Assembly (NCBI GenBank): GCA_002255495.1
Contig: NCAP01000035.1
Coordinates: 1-42,605, forward strand
Direction: 5' to 3'
Source: Rhodospirillales bacterium 20-60-12
GTDB taxonomy: Bacteria > Pseudomonadota > Alphaproteobacteria > Acetobacterales > Acetobacteraceae
Length of the DNA: 42,605 nt
Shown here one piece after another: positions 35,898 through 42,605 of this stretch (position 1 is its first letter; every line of letters starts with the position of its first letter). The notes under the pieces were generated by a model, which was given only the letters and a program-made list of their open reading frames with translations, was not told the DNA's origin and did no database searches. The translations under genes were made by a program, and so were the position numbers.

Positions 35898-37991
35898 TCA
35901 GACTGTGACTCCGGCCCGCGTTTCCAAGGCAAACAGATTCTGCGCCTGCGGCATCAAAGCAGCGATGGTGCGAAAGCGTGCGGCCAGGCGCAAATGGGCC
36001 GGCGAGGGCTCGCCGGCAGCGGACAAAGCGGCGCACGCTTGCAGGGCCGATTCCTCGACCAAGGATGCATGATCCAGACGGGTCAGGCGGGTCAGCAATT
36101 CGTGCGATTGTGCGGCCTCGTCAGCCGTGAGATGCAGCATTGCGATGGCTTGCCGTATATGCAGGATTTCCTGGGCAATAATCAGCAATGCCCCGCAATC
36201 GCCGATCGCACGGGCGCGGATGGCGGGATTATATTGCAGACGCAGGAACAGCCGCTGAATGCGTTGATTGACGCGGACCTGCCAGCCCAAAAGGTCGGCC
36301 GCGTATTCCGGGTGGGCGCCGCGCGCCAACCCCTGTACCGCGCGGCGAATGTCGCGGATTAAGCCGCGTGCATCGCGCGCGGGGTCAGGTGGGAGCAGGA
36401 CACGGAAACATAGGGCGCCGATGCCCGAGGCGAATACCACCACCGCGGCGGTGTTGAGAAACGCCGCGATATTGTAAGTCATTTGATTGGTCAGATTGAT
36501 CTGGGTGATGAAGAACACCACGAACCCGAACGCCACCAGCGCGTAGGCAGGCTTGGTCGAGGCATAGACGCCCGCTGCCAATATCGGGGCGATGATCAGC
36601 GCCAGCAGCACAAACGCAGTCACGTGCGGCAAGATCAGATAGCCGACGATGAAGGCGACGAACACCGATATGATAACGCCCTTAGCGAACTGCACCGAGG
36701 CGGCAGCGGCACTGGGAGCGCCGGAGAGCAGAGCGGCGATAACCCCGACAAAGAGCGGCAGGAACGCCCCGACCGACCAGGCAGTGACATACCAGAATAT
36801 GCCCGCCAGCATGCAGGCGATCATGGCGCGCAGGGCGTTGCGCCACGCGACCGCATAATCGCGAAAGGATGGTGGCTGGCGTTGCGAGAGCAAAGGTGGC
36901 TCACCGGCCCGCCAACTGGCCAGAACGCCGACGCAATCGAGTAGATTCTTGACCCCCTGTTCGAGCCTGGCCAGGCGTGCGACGCGCGTTGCATCGGTTT
37001 GCTGTTCCACCAGCCGCGCGATCTCGATCAGCAGGGCGCGCATGTCGGTTTGCAAATCGGCAAGGGTTTGCGGATCGGTCGCCTGGGTGTCGGCAATCCG
37101 GCGGAGCAGTCCGTGCGCGCGCTCGGCGAGCGCGGTGACCGGCGATGCCGGACCGCTTTCGGTATCGAGCCTGCTGAGCGACACACCGGTGGGGGCGATG
37201 GTGACCAGAGCGGCGTAAAGAGCAGCAAAGCCGCGCCGCAGACTGGGCGCGTGAACGCTGACATCGAACGATTCCGCGCCGGCGAATTCCACCGTCTCGT
37301 CGAGCTGTTCGATGGACGCTGCGAGGGCGCTGCGCTGGCTCTGAAAATCTGTCTCGTCCATGCCGATGGCGTGTTCGCTGATCAGATGCGCCACCCCGCG
37401 CACCGCCGCCATGCCACGGACCAGCACGGCCTCGCTGGTCAGGCCGGGTTGAAAGACCATAGTGACCACGGCCGAGACGATGACCCCAAGCACCACCACT
37501 GCGACGCGCGAGAGGGCGAGGATGATGACATTGGTCGGGTTATCAAGGGTTCCGAATGCAATGATGGCCACGGTATAGCCGGCCAACACGGCGGCGTAGC
37601 CGCGGAAATGCCGGAACATGTTCGAGAGGAACACGCAAAACCCAAGCCACAGCGCGTAGAAGGCCAAGAACAGCATGGAGGATTGCGGAAAGCAGCCGAT
37701 CAGGATGACGCTGACGACAGCCCCCACCACGGTGCCGAAAATACGCCACACGGCCTTGGAAATGATCGCGCCGCGCGCCGGATTGGCGACGATCATGACA
37801 GTAATGGCAGCCGAACTCGGCGAGGGAAGTTGCAGCAGGAAAGCCGCATAAAGGGCGAGTAGCATGGCTAGCACGGTGCGCGCGACATAGAGCGATACGG
37901 GTGAGATGAGCAAGGAGGGAGGAGCGAGCCCGCCCAGGCTGAAGCCGCGCGGGGTGAATTTTGGCGCGGGCGTTGGCAGGCTGACACTCAT
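35898..37991 (-). CDS. FUSC-family (AaeB-like) aromatic-acid efflux pump
   Basis: A 697-residue inner-membrane transporter with two blocks of about five to six helices (about 28-180 and 380-540), each followed by a cytoplasmic helical domain, the repeated FUSC layout. Motifs include PSPSSAAITVMIVANPARGA (about 55-74), GAVVSVILIGCFPQSSMLFL and GTLDNPTNVIILALSRVAVV. Relatives such as AaeB and FusC export hydroxylated aromatic acids or fusaric acid. It heads the operon FUSC-DUF1656-HlyD-NodT. AAGG lies just upstream of ATG 37991. It is divergent from the Rieske oxygenase gene across the 356-base region with twin palindromes. Confidence 0.93.
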   Translation of the reverse strand: MSVSLPTPAPKFTPRGFSLGGLAPPSLLISPVSLYVARTVLAMLLALYAAFLLQLPSPSSAAITVMIVANPARGAIISKAVWRIFGTVVGAVVSVILIGCFPQSSMLFLAFYALWLGFCVFLSNMFRHFRGYAAVLAGYTVAIIAFGTLDNPTNVIILALSRVAVVVLGVIVSAVVTMVFQPGLTSEAVLVRGMAAVRGVAHLISEHAIGMDETDFQSQRSALAASIEQLDETVEFAGAESFDVSVHAPSLRRGFAALYAALVTIAPTGVSLSRLDTESGPASPVTALAERAHGLLRRIADTQATDPQTLADLQTDMRALLIEIARLVEQQTDATRVARLARLEQGVKNLLDCVGVLASWRAGEPPLLSQRQPPSFRDYAVAWRNALRAMIACMLAGIFWYVTAWSVGAFLPLFVGVIAALLSGAPSAAAASVQFAKGVIISVFVAFIVGYLILPHVTAFVLLALIIAPILAAGVYASTKPAYALVAFGFVVFFITQINLTNQMTYNIAAFLNTAAVVVFASGIGALCFRVLLPPDPARDARGLIRDIRRAVQGLARGAHPEYAADLLGWQVRVNQRIQRLFLRLQYNPAIRARAIGDCGALLIIAQEILHIRQAIAMLHLTADEAAQSHELLTRLTRLDHASLVEESALQACAALSAAGEPSPAHLRLAARFRTIAALMPQAQNLFALETRAGVTV

Positions 37992-38160
37992 GGGGCCTTC
38001 ATGTCTCCAAAAACCGCGAATATCCGCCTGAACGACCCCTCAGACATGCCATGATCATGCGCGCGCAGGAAGCATTCATTCGCGGGGGCTGCGATGATTT
38101 GACAGCAACCCTGCCTTTTATAAAGACGTGACTCCGGTCGCATATTGCAACCTGAACATC

Positions 38161-38180
38161 AATTACGGTATTCCGTAATT
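38161..38180. promoter_or_regulatory. Perfect palindromic operator, copy 1
   Basis: AATTACGGTATTCCGTAATT has perfect 8-base arms around TATT. It shares the 12-base core ACGGTATTCCGT with copy 2, whose centre is 85 bases downstream, close to eight helical turns. It is 170 bases upstream of the FUSC start. The binding regulator is not identified. Confidence 0.7.
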
Positions 38181-38230
38181 TGATGAGCCAGACGAATTTA
38201 GGCCTTAAGCGGCCAAAACTCGCGTTTAAC

Positions 38231-38263
38231 TTGACATAAAATCGACAACACGGTATTCCGTGA
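38231..38263 (+). promoter_or_regulatory. Rieske-gene promoter with overlapping palindromic operator, copy 2
   Basis: A perfect -35, TTGACA (38231-38236), is followed after 17 bases by TATTCC (38254-38259) as a -10. The palindrome CACGGTATTCCGTG (38249-38262) covers that -10, so a bound protein would block polymerase. Transcription would begin near 38266, about 80 bases before the coding start. Confidence 0.65.
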
Positions 38264-38347
38264 CGATGAGATAGCGCATGCGGCTCCATGATCGACGCGC
38301 CGGCATGATCACCAGCAGAATGACCAACCAAAAAACGAGGAAATGTC

Positions 38348-39830
38348 ATGGACACCAATATCGACCCCATTTGCAGCCTTATAGCGGCTATCACACCAAT
38401 CAGATTCCGGCCCATGATCCCGAATTGACCGAAACCGGGCCACGCACGCCGATGGGCGAATATATGCGCACATTCTGGCATCCGGTCTGCATGTCGATCG
38501 AGTTGACCGACACGCCGCGTTATTTGAAAATTCTCGGCGAGGAATTGGTCGCGTTCCGTGACAAATCCGGCCGTGTGGGCGTGCTGCACGCCCATTGCGT
38601 GCATCGGGGTGCATCGCTCGAATATGGCGCGATTCAGGATCGTGGCATCATGTGCTGCTATCATGGCATGGTGTTCGATATCGATGGTGCGTGCCTGCAT
38701 GTGCCGTTTCCCAAAGGCGAGGAGAAAGAGGCGGAAAAATTCGCCTGTTCGATCCGCCAAGGCGCCTATAAGGCGTTCGAGCGCCATGGCCTGGTGTTCG
38801 CCTATATGGGCCCGCCGGAGAAAGAGCCGCCTTTCCCCGAATGGGAGCAGGATTTCACGGTGCATCCGGGCGATGAGCTTGTCGCGTTCAGCAATTTTCA
38901 GCATTGCAACTGGCTGCAAGTGCAGGACAACGCGGCTGATAATTACCACCCAAGCGCCCTGCATGCCGGCAAGAACGTGGTTGACGGCCATTATCAGGGC
39001 ACGACGTTCGATGAGGTCGGCGCCGCCTCGATGGAAGTGGCGCCCGATATGCAGTTTGTGCCGATCCATCAGGGAAGGGGCCTTGCCTGTGCGGGTGCGC
39101 GCCGGGTGAACAAAGACCGGTTATTCATTCGCGTGCAGCATCAGGCTTTGCCGAATTTGAGCCTGCATGCCTACACCTCGGAAGATGGTTCGGCGAAGAA
39201 ATTATTCAGCCGTTTCCATATCATCCGCTGGACCGTGCCGGTTGATGACGAGAACAGTAAAATGATCGGCTGGCGGGTCATGGGCCCCAACATCGATACC
39301 CGCGGCGTGTGCGACAAGTCGCTGGTCGGGTATGAAACGATCGATTTCCTCGAAGGTCAGGTGGCGATGCGAAATATAAACTCGAAGATCTGCCGCCGAT
39401 TCCACCCAATCATCGCGAGCGGGCGATTTACAAGGAAGCGCAATACGCACCGGGCGACTACGAAGCCATTATCAGCCAGCGGCCGATTGCCGTGCACGCG
39501 CTTGAGAACCCGACCAAGTTTGACGCCGGCCTCTATATGTTTCGCAAATTGCTGCGTGATGCCGTGCGCGGCACCAACAAGCAGGCAGCACCTGAGAATT
39601 TCGTCGAGTGGCTGCGGGCTATGGATGGCGCGCCGAACAGCTATTGCTCGGGTCATGTGCTGGAGGTGCCGCAGGCGGAAAAGCTGGAGCAAGAGGTGAT
39701 CAATCGCCGACGGATCGCGCGCGGGATTGTCAATCTGCTGACCGAGACGGACCAACTCCGTGGCCAGGCGCGTATCACCGCGATGCATGAGGGGCTTGAG
39801 GCGTTGGTGAACGCCGTCAACGCCGCTTGA
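38348..39830 (+). pseudogene. Rieske aromatic-ring oxygenase, alpha subunit, broken by two single-base deletions
   Basis: The gene encodes a phthalate-dioxygenase-like Rieske oxygenase of about 494 residues when repaired. The [2Fe-2S] site is CVHRG...CCYHG (C-x-H and C-x2-H), and the mononuclear-iron site is DNAADNYHPSALH. The start is ATG 38348 with GAGGAAA upstream, reading MDTNIDP; the conserved continuation HLQPYSGYHTNQIPAHDPEL is in another frame, restored if the C-run at 38365-38368 had five Cs instead of four. A second shift near 39370 leaves LEGQVAMR in one frame and YKLEDLPPIPPNHRERAIYK in another, again one base short. The distal part runs intact to the stop at 39830. It may be a true pseudogene or carry sequencing errors. 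The reductase gene follows. Confidence 0.85.
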
Positions 39831-39834
39831 GGGG

Positions 39835-39855
39835 GCCCGGCTGCAGCCGGGCTTT
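39835..39855 (+). terminator. GC-rich hairpin between oxygenase and reductase genes
   Basis: GCCCGGCTG and CAGCCGGGC form a perfect nine-base palindrome (39835-39852) followed by TTT. It lies five bases after the oxygenase stop and 29 before the reductase ATG. It may attenuate reductase expression or stabilise the upstream message. Confidence 0.55.
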
Positions 39856-39883
39856 CAAATAATCCACACAAGGCGCCATTTTG

Positions 39884-40858
39884 ATGCAGAACAACAACCG
39901 CTTGTCGTTGCGCGTGCGGCGGATCACTTACGAGGCGATCGGGATCAATTCCTATGAACTCGTCGATCCGAACAATGCTGACTTGCCTGCCTTCACGGCG
40001 GGATCGCATATCGATGTTCACCTGCCGAGCGGCATGGTGCGGCAATATTCGCTGAGCAATGACCCGGCCGAGCGGAATCGTTATGTCATTGCGGTGCTAA
40101 GGGAAACCAATGGCAAGGGCGGCTCGCAGGCGATGCATGACATGGTGCACGTTCCCGACCTGCTGAGTGTGAGCCTGCCGCGCAATCATTTCGCACTCGC
40201 CCCTGCCGGGCAGAAACATCTTCTGCTCGGCGGCGGCATTGGCATCACGCCGCTGAAAGCGATGGCGCATGATCTGGCGGCCCGCGGCGCGGATTTCGAA
40301 TTGCATTATTGCGCCAAGGAACCGGCTTATCTGGCATTCGCCGATGAATTTGCAGCCTGGCAGGCAGCGGGCCGCGCGGGGTTGCATTTCGATGGCGGCA
40401 ATCCGCAAAACGGCCTGAATATCGCGGCATTGCTCGCCGATGCGGCGGCGGGAACTCATGTGTATTATTGCGGCCCAAAAGGCTTCATGCAGGCCTGCGC
40501 CGATGCCACCGCCCATTGGCCGAAAGATCATGTTCATGCGGAGCATTTTTCGGCACCGGCCAGTGACGGCGCCGCTTCTGCCTCGGCGGTATCCGATGGC
40601 TCGTTTGCGGTGCAGATTGCGAGTTCAGGTGCGACACTGAATGTCCCTGCCGATCGCAGCCTTGTGGAAATTCTGCACGAGGCGGGGCTCAATGTCGATA
40701 CGTCATGCGTGTCGGGCCTGTGCGGCTCATGCAAGGTTGGATATTTATCGGGGGATGTCGATCATCGCGATTATATCCTCGCCGATGACGAGCGGCTCAC
40801 CCATTTGACCACCTGCGTCTCGCGCAGCAATGGCGCATTATTGGTGCTGGATTTGTAG
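39884..40858 (+). CDS. PDR/VanB-family reductase of a Rieske oxygenase
   Basis: A 324-residue electron-transfer protein with three domains. The flavin-binding barrel has RQYSLSNDP (about 54-62; R-x-Y-S). The NAD(P)H domain starts with LLLGGGIGITPLKAMAHDLA (about 110-129) and has YYCGPKGFMQACADA. The C-terminal plant-type [2Fe-2S] domain has CVSGLCGSCKVGYLSG, with the fourth cysteine in LTTCVSRS (about 313). This order is that of phthalate dioxygenase reductase and vanillate demethylase VanB. It would pass electrons from NAD(P)H to the adjacent Rieske oxygenase. ATG 39884 is preferred to the TTG codon just before it, and AGG lies about 10 bases upstream. The gene is intact although its partner is broken. 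Confidence 0.95.
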   Translation: MQNNNRLSLRVRRITYEAIGINSYELVDPNNADLPAFTAGSHIDVHLPSGMVRQYSLSNDPAERNRYVIAVLRETNGKGGSQAMHDMVHVPDLLSVSLPRNHFALAPAGQKHLLLGGGIGITPLKAMAHDLAARGADFELHYCAKEPAYLAFADEFAAWQAAGRAGLHFDGGNPQNGLNIAALLADAAAGTHVYYCGPKGFMQACADATAHWPKDHVHAEHFSAPASDGAASASAVSDGSFAVQIASSGATLNVPADRSLVEILHEAGLNVDTSCVSGLCGSCKVGYLSGDVDHRDYILADDERLTHLTTCVSRSNGALLVLDL

Positions 40859-40893
40859 GCGAGTGGCGGTCAATCGAGCCCTTTGCTCCGCTA

Positions 40894-40946
40894 GAGCAAC
40901 ATCCGATCAGGTTGAATCGTAGATTCAACCTGATCGGATGTTGCTC
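40894..40946. repeat. Perfect 25-base inverted repeat with 3-base loop
   Basis: Arms 40894-40918 (starting GAGCAACATCC) and 40922-40946 (ending GGATGTTGCTC) are perfectly complementary around GTA. It lies 35 bases after the reductase stop in a 205-base gap. The CTAGAGC flanks resemble dispersed palindromic repeats common in alphaproteobacteria. It could also act as a transcript terminator or stabiliser, but no T-run follows. Confidence 0.85.
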
Positions 40947-40990
40947 GCCAAAATATAAGCTAGAGCGCGATCGATTGAAATGAAGTTTTG

Positions 40991-41020
40991 TTATTTCTTT
41001 TTGTTCACAAAAAGAAATAA
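40991..41020. repeat. Perfect 14-base AT-rich inverted repeat
   Basis: TTATTTCTTTTTGT and ACAAAAAGAAATAA are perfect complements around TC. Its AT-rich composition contrasts with the surroundings. A CTAGAGC-like start at about 40961 (preceding GCGATCGATTGAA) suggests a second member of the same palindromic family as 40894-40946. Confidence 0.8.
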
Positions 41021-41022
41021 GG

Positions 41023-41087
41023 ACCCAGCCGGATTGAATCGCTTCCGACCAAGTCCTTGAATATCAGTTGAACATATCCGGCTGGGT
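41023..41087. repeat. 12-base inverted repeat overlapping the aldolase 3' end
   Basis: ACCCAGCCGGAT (41023-41034) is an exact inverted copy of ATCCGGCTGGGT (41076-41087), which encodes part of the last codons of the aldolase. Within it, AAGGAC and GTCCTT (41019 and 41053) also pair. On the minus strand this makes a structured 3' end just after the aldolase stop, followed by a T-rich stretch, so it may serve as its terminator. Confidence 0.7.
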
Positions 41088-41921
41088 GCGGGCGATGCGG
41101 TCATAAATCGGCTGGAAATGCAGCCAGCCGATGAATTCGCTGCCGACATGCTCGCGGCTGTAGCGGGCTTTATCCGGTGATACCATGGTCGGTTTGCTGC
41201 CGGTTGCTTCGGCCATCAATTGCGCGCGGCAGCACAGATCGAGCGCGATGAACCACCAGGCGGCATCATCGATGCTGTGATGGCTGGCGGTCAGCAGCCC
41301 GTGATTTTGATGCAGGGCAGCGCGGTTATCGCCAAAGGCGACGGCGACGGCATGGCCTGATTGCTCTTCGACCGCGACCGCACCGGCACTTTTGCCGATC
41401 ACGACATGATTCTCGAAGAAGGCGCAGGCATCCTGCGAGATCGGGTCGAGCGGCCGGCCGAGCGCGCACCATGCCGCACCATGGACGGTGTGGGCGTGGC
41501 ACATGGCCATGACTTTCGGGTTATGCTCATGCACGGCCGCGTGCAGCACGAAGCCGGCGCGGTTGATGGCGTAGCGGCCTTCCTGCACGGTGCCGGCGTG
41601 ATCGGCCAGGATCAGGCTGGAAACCGTGACATCGGCGAAATGCACGCACATCGGATTGGTCCAATAAAGATGCGGGAATTCCGGATCGCGGATGGTCAGA
41701 TGGCCGGCGAATCCGTAATCGAACCCGTAAAGCGCGAAGGCGCGGCAGGCCGCCACAAGGCGCTCTTTGCGATGCTGGCGTTCGGCGCCGACATTGGCGA
41801 ATTTCGGTATTTCCGGAAAAATCAGGCCCTCTTGCTCGGGCTGATAGATCGAGATGCGGTTTTTGGTCAGTTCGATCGATGCGCTGAGTTTGGCGTCATC
41901 CTTGTCGACGATATCGAGCAT
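41064..41921 (-). CDS. Class II aldolase/adducin-family protein
   Basis: A 285-residue metal-dependent enzyme of the fuculose-aldolase/adducin family. The core includes RLVAACRAFALYGFDYGFAGHLTIRD (about 54-79; split here only for description), the metal-ligand motif CHAHTVHG (about 141-148) and NHGLLTASHHSIDDAAWWF (about 207-225) with the third His. Members are aldolases, epimerases or decarboxylases; some decarboxylate dihydroxy-aromatic acids in phthalate pathways, which would suit the nearby Rieske oxygenase, but this is inference. A strong AGGAGG lies six bases before ATG 41921. It is the only gene between the palindrome cluster and the LysR gene and is preceded by its own promoter at 41994. 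Confidence 0.88.
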   Translation of the reverse strand: MLDIVDKDDAKLSASIELTKNRISIYQPEQEGLIFPEIPKFANVGAERQHRKERLVAACRAFALYGFDYGFAGHLTIRDPEFPHLYWTNPMCVHFADVTVSSLILADHAGTVQEGRYAINRAGFVLHAAVHEHNPKVMAMCHAHTVHGAAWCALGRPLDPISQDACAFFENHVVIGKSAGAVAVEEQSGHAVAVAFGDNRAALHQNHGLLTASHHSIDDAAWWFIALDLCCRAQLMAEATGSKPTMVSPDKARYSREHVGSEFIGWLHFQPIYDRIARTQPDMFN

Positions 41922-41993
41922 GTTGGTTCCTCCTGCATGAATTCTACAACGATCATAGACTCAACGCGGCGCGATCGTCACGGCATGGAGGGC

Positions 41994-42022
41994 ATTATAC
42001 TTATGCTGCCCCGGCATAAAGT
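41994..42022 (-). promoter_or_regulatory. Promoter of the aldolase gene with embedded LysR-type palindrome
   Basis: On the minus strand a perfect TATAAT lies at 41999-41994. Seventeen bases upstream is a poor -35 (ACTTTA, 42022-42017), as in activator-dependent promoters. Between them TTATGC-N7-GCATAA (42001-42019) meets the T-N11-A rule. It is 7 bases past the stop of the neighbouring LysR gene, its likely regulator. Confidence 0.55.
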
Positions 42023-42025
42023 TGG

Positions 42026-42605
42026 TCATTCATCTGCGAGCCAGGGGGGATGCTGGAACAAGGCGGCAAGATAATCGACGAAATTGCGCACCCGCGGCAG
42101 CAGCCGGCGTTCGGGGCGAAAAAGCGCATGAATGGCGGTTTGGTCGCGCGGTTCGAAGGCGGTGAGCAGGCGCACGAGCCGGCCGGCGCGGATGGCGGGC
42201 AATGCCATATGCTCGGCCATGCGCATGACGCCGACCCCTTCGGTGCACATGGCAAATAAAGTCAGGCCGTTGCTGCTGCGGAAATTGCCCTGGGCGATGA
42301 ATTCGACCTCAGCGCCGTCGATATTGAATTTCCAATGGTTCAACTGGTCATGATCACCTTGCCATTCCAGGCAATTATGCGCCGCCAGATCCTGCGGGGT
42401 GGCAGGCGTGCCGAATCGGGCAACATAGGAGGGGGCGGCGACGATCAGGCGCTGAAGGTCGCATAATTTGCGGCTGACCAGACTTGAACTTTGCAGACGG
42501 CCCATACGAATGGCGAGATCGATATGATCGTCGATCAGGCTGACGAGGCTGTCGGTCAGCGAGATGTGGATTTTGATCTGCGGGTGCAGGCGCATGAATT
42601 CCGGC
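42026..42605 (-). CDS. LysR-family regulator, C-terminal part (runs off the window)
   Basis: The frame is open from the window edge to the stop at 42026, giving 192 residues that cover the LysR substrate-binding domain only; the helix-turn-helix is outside the window. SLTDSLVSLIDDHIDLAIRMG and SSSLVSRKLCDLQRLIVAAP match the CrgA/DmlR-like subgroup, as does RNFVDYLAALF at the C-terminus. It is transcribed in the same direction as the class II aldolase, with 104 bases between stop and start containing a LysR-type palindrome. It most likely controls the aldolase, and may respond to an aromatic acid; the latter is inference. Confidence 0.9.
   Translation of the reverse strand, partial: PEFMRLHPQIKIHISLTDSLVSLIDDHIDLAIRMGRLQSSSLVSRKLCDLQRLIVAAPSYVARFGTPATPQDLAAHNCLEWQGDHDQLNHWKFNIDGAEVEFIAQGNFRSSNGLTLFAMCTEGVGVMRMAEHMALPAIRAGRLVRLLTAFEPRDQTAIHALFRPERRLLPRVRNFVDYLAALFQHPPWLADE

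Larger units (their letters stand above)
37992..38347. promoter_or_regulatory. Divergent control region of efflux operon and Rieske gene
   Basis: This 356-base gap holds no gene. It contains two related palindromes (38161-38180 and 38249-38262), a plus-strand promoter (38231-38259), and the Rieske ribosome site GAGGAAA ending six bases before ATG 38348. I saw no confident minus-strand promoter for the FUSC operon, though TATAAA on the minus strand near 38121 could be a -10. Confidence 0.6.

Noticed and set aside
37999-39069. 356-codon minus-strand open frame opposite the Rieske gene
   Set aside because: The plus strand has conserved Rieske and iron ligands; the minus frame has no motif and would cover the operators and promoter.
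39360-39385. Programmed ribosomal frameshift in the Rieske gene
   Set aside because: No slippery heptamer or downstream stimulatory stem was found, and a second shift of the same kind exists at 38365, so mutation or sequencing error is simpler.
40894-41087. CRISPR-like array
   Set aside because: The repeats are single inverted pairs of different sequence, not regularly spaced direct repeats with spacers; no cas genes are present.

Overview
The window is a high-GC alphaproteobacterial chromosome segment. Its gene content and order point to the Acetobacteraceae (Rhodospirillales/Acetobacterales, possibly an acidophilic Acidocella/Acidiphilium-type organism). Supporting signs are dusB-ntrB-ntrC-ntrY-ntrX in the classic order, an ispDF fusion, a rimP-nusA-ylxR-infB-rbfA operon, and hemC-hemD-mitofilin-hemY. 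The genus is inference. Most of the window is ordinary core chromosome with very tight gene packing: stops and starts overlap by 1 to 8 bases in most operons.

Layout. 1-7434 (minus): one compact string reading tsaD, rlmJ, gpsA, a glycosyltransferase, an O-antigen ligase-like protein, a CobW-family GTPase, a WD40 protein and a truncated unknown gene. 7530-11446 (plus): hemC, hemD, a Mic60/mitofilin-like protein and hemY, facing an acyltransferase-3 membrane protein (minus). 12689-15423: a lower-GC accessory block with a LysR regulator divergent from an AhpD-like protein, a flavin/PNPOx-fold protein and a DUF1348 protein. 15424-15875 has no supported gene but holds a strong hairpin, a good promoter and a textbook terminator placed directly on the 5' end of rimP. 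15876-22633 (plus): the translation/transcription operon rimP-nusA-ylxR-infB-rbfA followed by a Sua5/YrdC protein. 22634-29888 (minus): dusB-ntrBC-ntrYX, the nitrogen-regulation cluster. 29951-33333 (plus): ispDF, tRNA-Met(CAU), purB and an NRDE/TANGO2 protein.

33323-42605 is the accessory end. A four-gene minus-strand efflux operon (FUSC, DUF1656, HlyD-type adaptor, NodT-type outer-membrane lipoprotein) is divergent from a Rieske oxygenase and its PDR/VanB-type reductase. They share a 356-base intergenic region carrying two copies of the palindrome core ACGGTATTCCGT, one of them lying on the -10 of a TTGACA promoter. The Rieske gene is broken by two single-base deletions. Beyond the reductase lies a cluster of nested palindromes, then a class II aldolase/adducin gene with a LysR-type promoter, and a truncated LysR gene. 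Together this reads as an aromatic-acid handling module (oxygenation, possible decarboxylation, export).

The most notable observations are the twin operator and broken Rieske gene, the rimP leader whose terminator sits where the N-terminal helix should be encoded, probable non-ATG starts for ylxR (CTG) and rbfA (GTG or ATA), an NtrX lacking the GAFTGA loop, and the palindrome cluster at 40894-41087. I did not find a clear entirely new defence or mobile system, nor any CRISPR array.
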